Below, one piece after another: positions 52,066 to 53,148 of a DNA stretch of 53,148 nucleotides (the first letter of the stretch is position 1; every line of letters starts with the position of its first letter). Source of the stretch: Clostridiales bacterium (GTDB taxonomy: Bacteria > Bacillota > Clostridia > Christensenellales > Borkfalkiaceae); NCBI GenBank assembly GCA_015069505.1, contig SVIL01000002.1:1-53148 (forward strand), in the 5' to 3' direction. The position numbers were made by a program, and so were the translations under genes. The notes under the pieces are model-generated. The model did not search any database. It was not told where the DNA came from and saw only the letters and a list, made by a program, of their open reading frames with translations.

Positions 52066-52992
52066 TTAAAGTTTTTCAACCGTCAATTTTGTATAAATTT
52101 CTTCGTACTTATCTCTATGGAAAAGATTAGTTCCGCTCGTCGTAATAGCCGCAGTCCCCGCCGCAACGCTACGCTTTAACAGTTCACCCATAGGCACGCC
52201 TTTCTCTAACTGAACGCAAGTAGCGGCAACCATACAGTCGCCCGCACCTACGGTAGAGTTTACCGCAACGGACGCCGATTTACAATAATAACTTTCGCTA
52301 CCGTTAGTAAGCACCGCACCGTCGGCACCTAAGGAAACAAGCACGTTCTCCGCACCCGCGTTTACGTACTTTAACGCCGCCTTAACGATGTCCTTCTTAC
52401 TGCTAACCATTTGTCCTGAAAACTCTTCAAGTTCTTTAAGGTTAGGTTTAACAAGATATACGCCACCGCTCTTTAATGCGGATAGAACGTTATCCTTTTC
52501 TGCATCGACGATTTTTTTGACCCTCGACGGAATAACCGACAAGACTTCGTCATAAAACTCAGGGAACACGCCACTCGGCAAACTTCCACTCATAACCACT
52601 ATGTTGCAGTCTTCGGAAAGTTTTTTAACAAGGTCGATAAGTTCCAACTGTTTTTGCCTTGAAACGGTCTCGCCACGGTCGTTGATTTCAGTAAGCATCG
52701 ACCGCTTATCTATAATCTTGTAATTAACCCGTGCCGCACCGTGGTTGTAAACGAAGTTATGTTTAACGCCTTCCTTTTCAAGCGATTGCTCGAACATCTT
52801 TGCGTGGTCGTCAAACATAAACCCCGTAGTGGTTACCGATTCCCCTAATCTCGCTATTCCCTTAGCCACGTTAAGTGCTTTTCCGGAATAGGTTTCCACC
52901 TTGTTCCTTACCCTGTTAAGCATCCCCACGTTAAGGTTATCAAGTTCAATAGTACAATCGATGCTCGGATTAGGACAAATTGTAAGTATCAT
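52066..52992 (-). CDS. PfkB-family sugar kinase, 1-phosphofructokinase-like
   Basis: The 308-aa protein has the N-terminal NPSIDCTIELDNL, the GKALNVAKGIARLG loop, and the C-terminal GAGDCMVAATC with the catalytic Asp. The pattern is that of 1-phosphofructokinase (FruK) or tagatose-6-phosphate kinase (LacC). FruK is favoured by the glycolytic neighbours, but no fru PTS gene is in view. It follows an EF-G gene by about 20 bases. Confidence 0.88.
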   Translation of the reverse strand: MILTICPNPSIDCTIELDNLNVGMLNRVRNKVETYSGKALNVAKGIARLGESVTTTGFMFDDHAKMFEQSLEKEGVKHNFVYNHGAARVNYKIIDKRSMLTEINDRGETVSRQKQLELIDLVKKLSEDCNIVVMSGSLPSGVFPEFYDEVLSVIPSRVKKIVDAEKDNVLSALKSGGVYLVKPNLKELEEFSGQMVSSKKDIVKAALKYVNAGAENVLVSLGADGAVLTNGSESYYCKSASVAVNSTVGAGDCMVAATCVQLEKGVPMGELLKRSVAAGTAAITTSGTNLFHRDKYEEIYTKLTVEKL

Positions 52993-53012
52993 TTATAAAA
53001 ACAACTCCTTTT

Positions 53013-53148
53013 TTAATCTTTCTTAGCATCCGCAATAATCTTGTCTTGTGCTGAGAAAGGCACTTCTTCGTAACGCAAGAATTCTGCGGTAAAACTACCT
53101 CTGCCTTGCGTCATACTGCGAAGATCAGTAGCGTATTTAAGCATTTCG
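53013..53148 (-). CDS. fusA: elongation factor G (partial, C-terminal end)
   Basis: Only the last 44 residues are in view: [20 protein letters not shown] and [20 protein letters not shown], a clear EF-G C-terminus. The N-terminus lies off the right edge. Whether it is the main EF-G or a second, EF-G-like copy cannot be told. Confidence 0.85.
   Translation of the reverse strand, partial: EMLKYATDLRSMTQGRGSFTAEFLRYEEVPFSAQDKIIADAKKD

Overview
The window looks like a piece of an uncultured endospore-forming Clostridia chromosome (low-GC Firmicutes, probably a gut anaerobe). This rests on a spoIIGA-sigE and a sigG gene, the Firmicutes-style infC-rpmI-rplT operon, a yajC/TIGR04086 pair, strong Shine-Dalgarno sites of the AGGAG type, SigA-like promoters, and anaerobic redox genes (NfnAB, iron alcohol dehydrogenase). 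No rRNA, CRISPR array, insertion sequence or prophage was seen. One tRNA (Thr, CGT) is present. Species identity is not decided.

Layout. 1-6 kb (minus): the NfnAB transhydrogenase, an iron alcohol dehydrogenase and a LysR regulator, then a class III aminotransferase with an SCP2-like partner. 6-11 kb (plus): a TVP38-acyltransferase-zinc ribbon fusion, a YfcC-type carrier and a MATE exporter. 11-14 kb (minus): a DUF1538 membrane protein with two P-II-like proteins, and a GDSL hydrolase. 14-20 kb (minus): sporulation genes spoIIGA-sigE and sigG, separated by a cassette of a SipW-type signal peptidase and two secreted substrates with its own consensus SigA promoter and terminator. 20-24 kb: hemW, lepA, a glycerophosphodiesterase, and a Rho_N-domain gene preceded by a promoter, a highly structured leader RNA and an intrinsic terminator. 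24-31.4 kb (minus): a broken cupin gene, TIGR04086, yajC, tgt, queA, ruvB, ruvA, ruvC and an HtrA-like lipoprotein. 31.7-38 kb (minus): yebC, a SpoU methyltransferase, rplT-rpmI-infC with an attenuator and an AUU start, a nucleotidyltransferase-fold protein, a DUF1508-repeat membrane protein and DegV. 38-42 kb: an archaeal-type aspS, tRNA-Thr, a patatin, an esterase and a DUF6062 protein. 42-48 kb (minus): engB, lon, a Cof-type HAD and uvrC, with arsR. 48-53 kb: a 48-residue hydrophobic ORF missing from the ORF track, gapA, an M29 aminopeptidase, fba, a PfkB sugar kinase and the end of an EF-G gene.

The most promising items are (1) the about 200-nt minus-strand RNA at 23978-24178, where a SigA promoter places the start exactly at the first base of a long-range stem whose non-Watson-Crick positions all become G-U pairs on the transcribed strand, and (2) the SipW export cassette inside the sporulation sigma locus. 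Several genes (DUF6062, uvrC, ruvC) appear to be transcribed as leaderless mRNAs.
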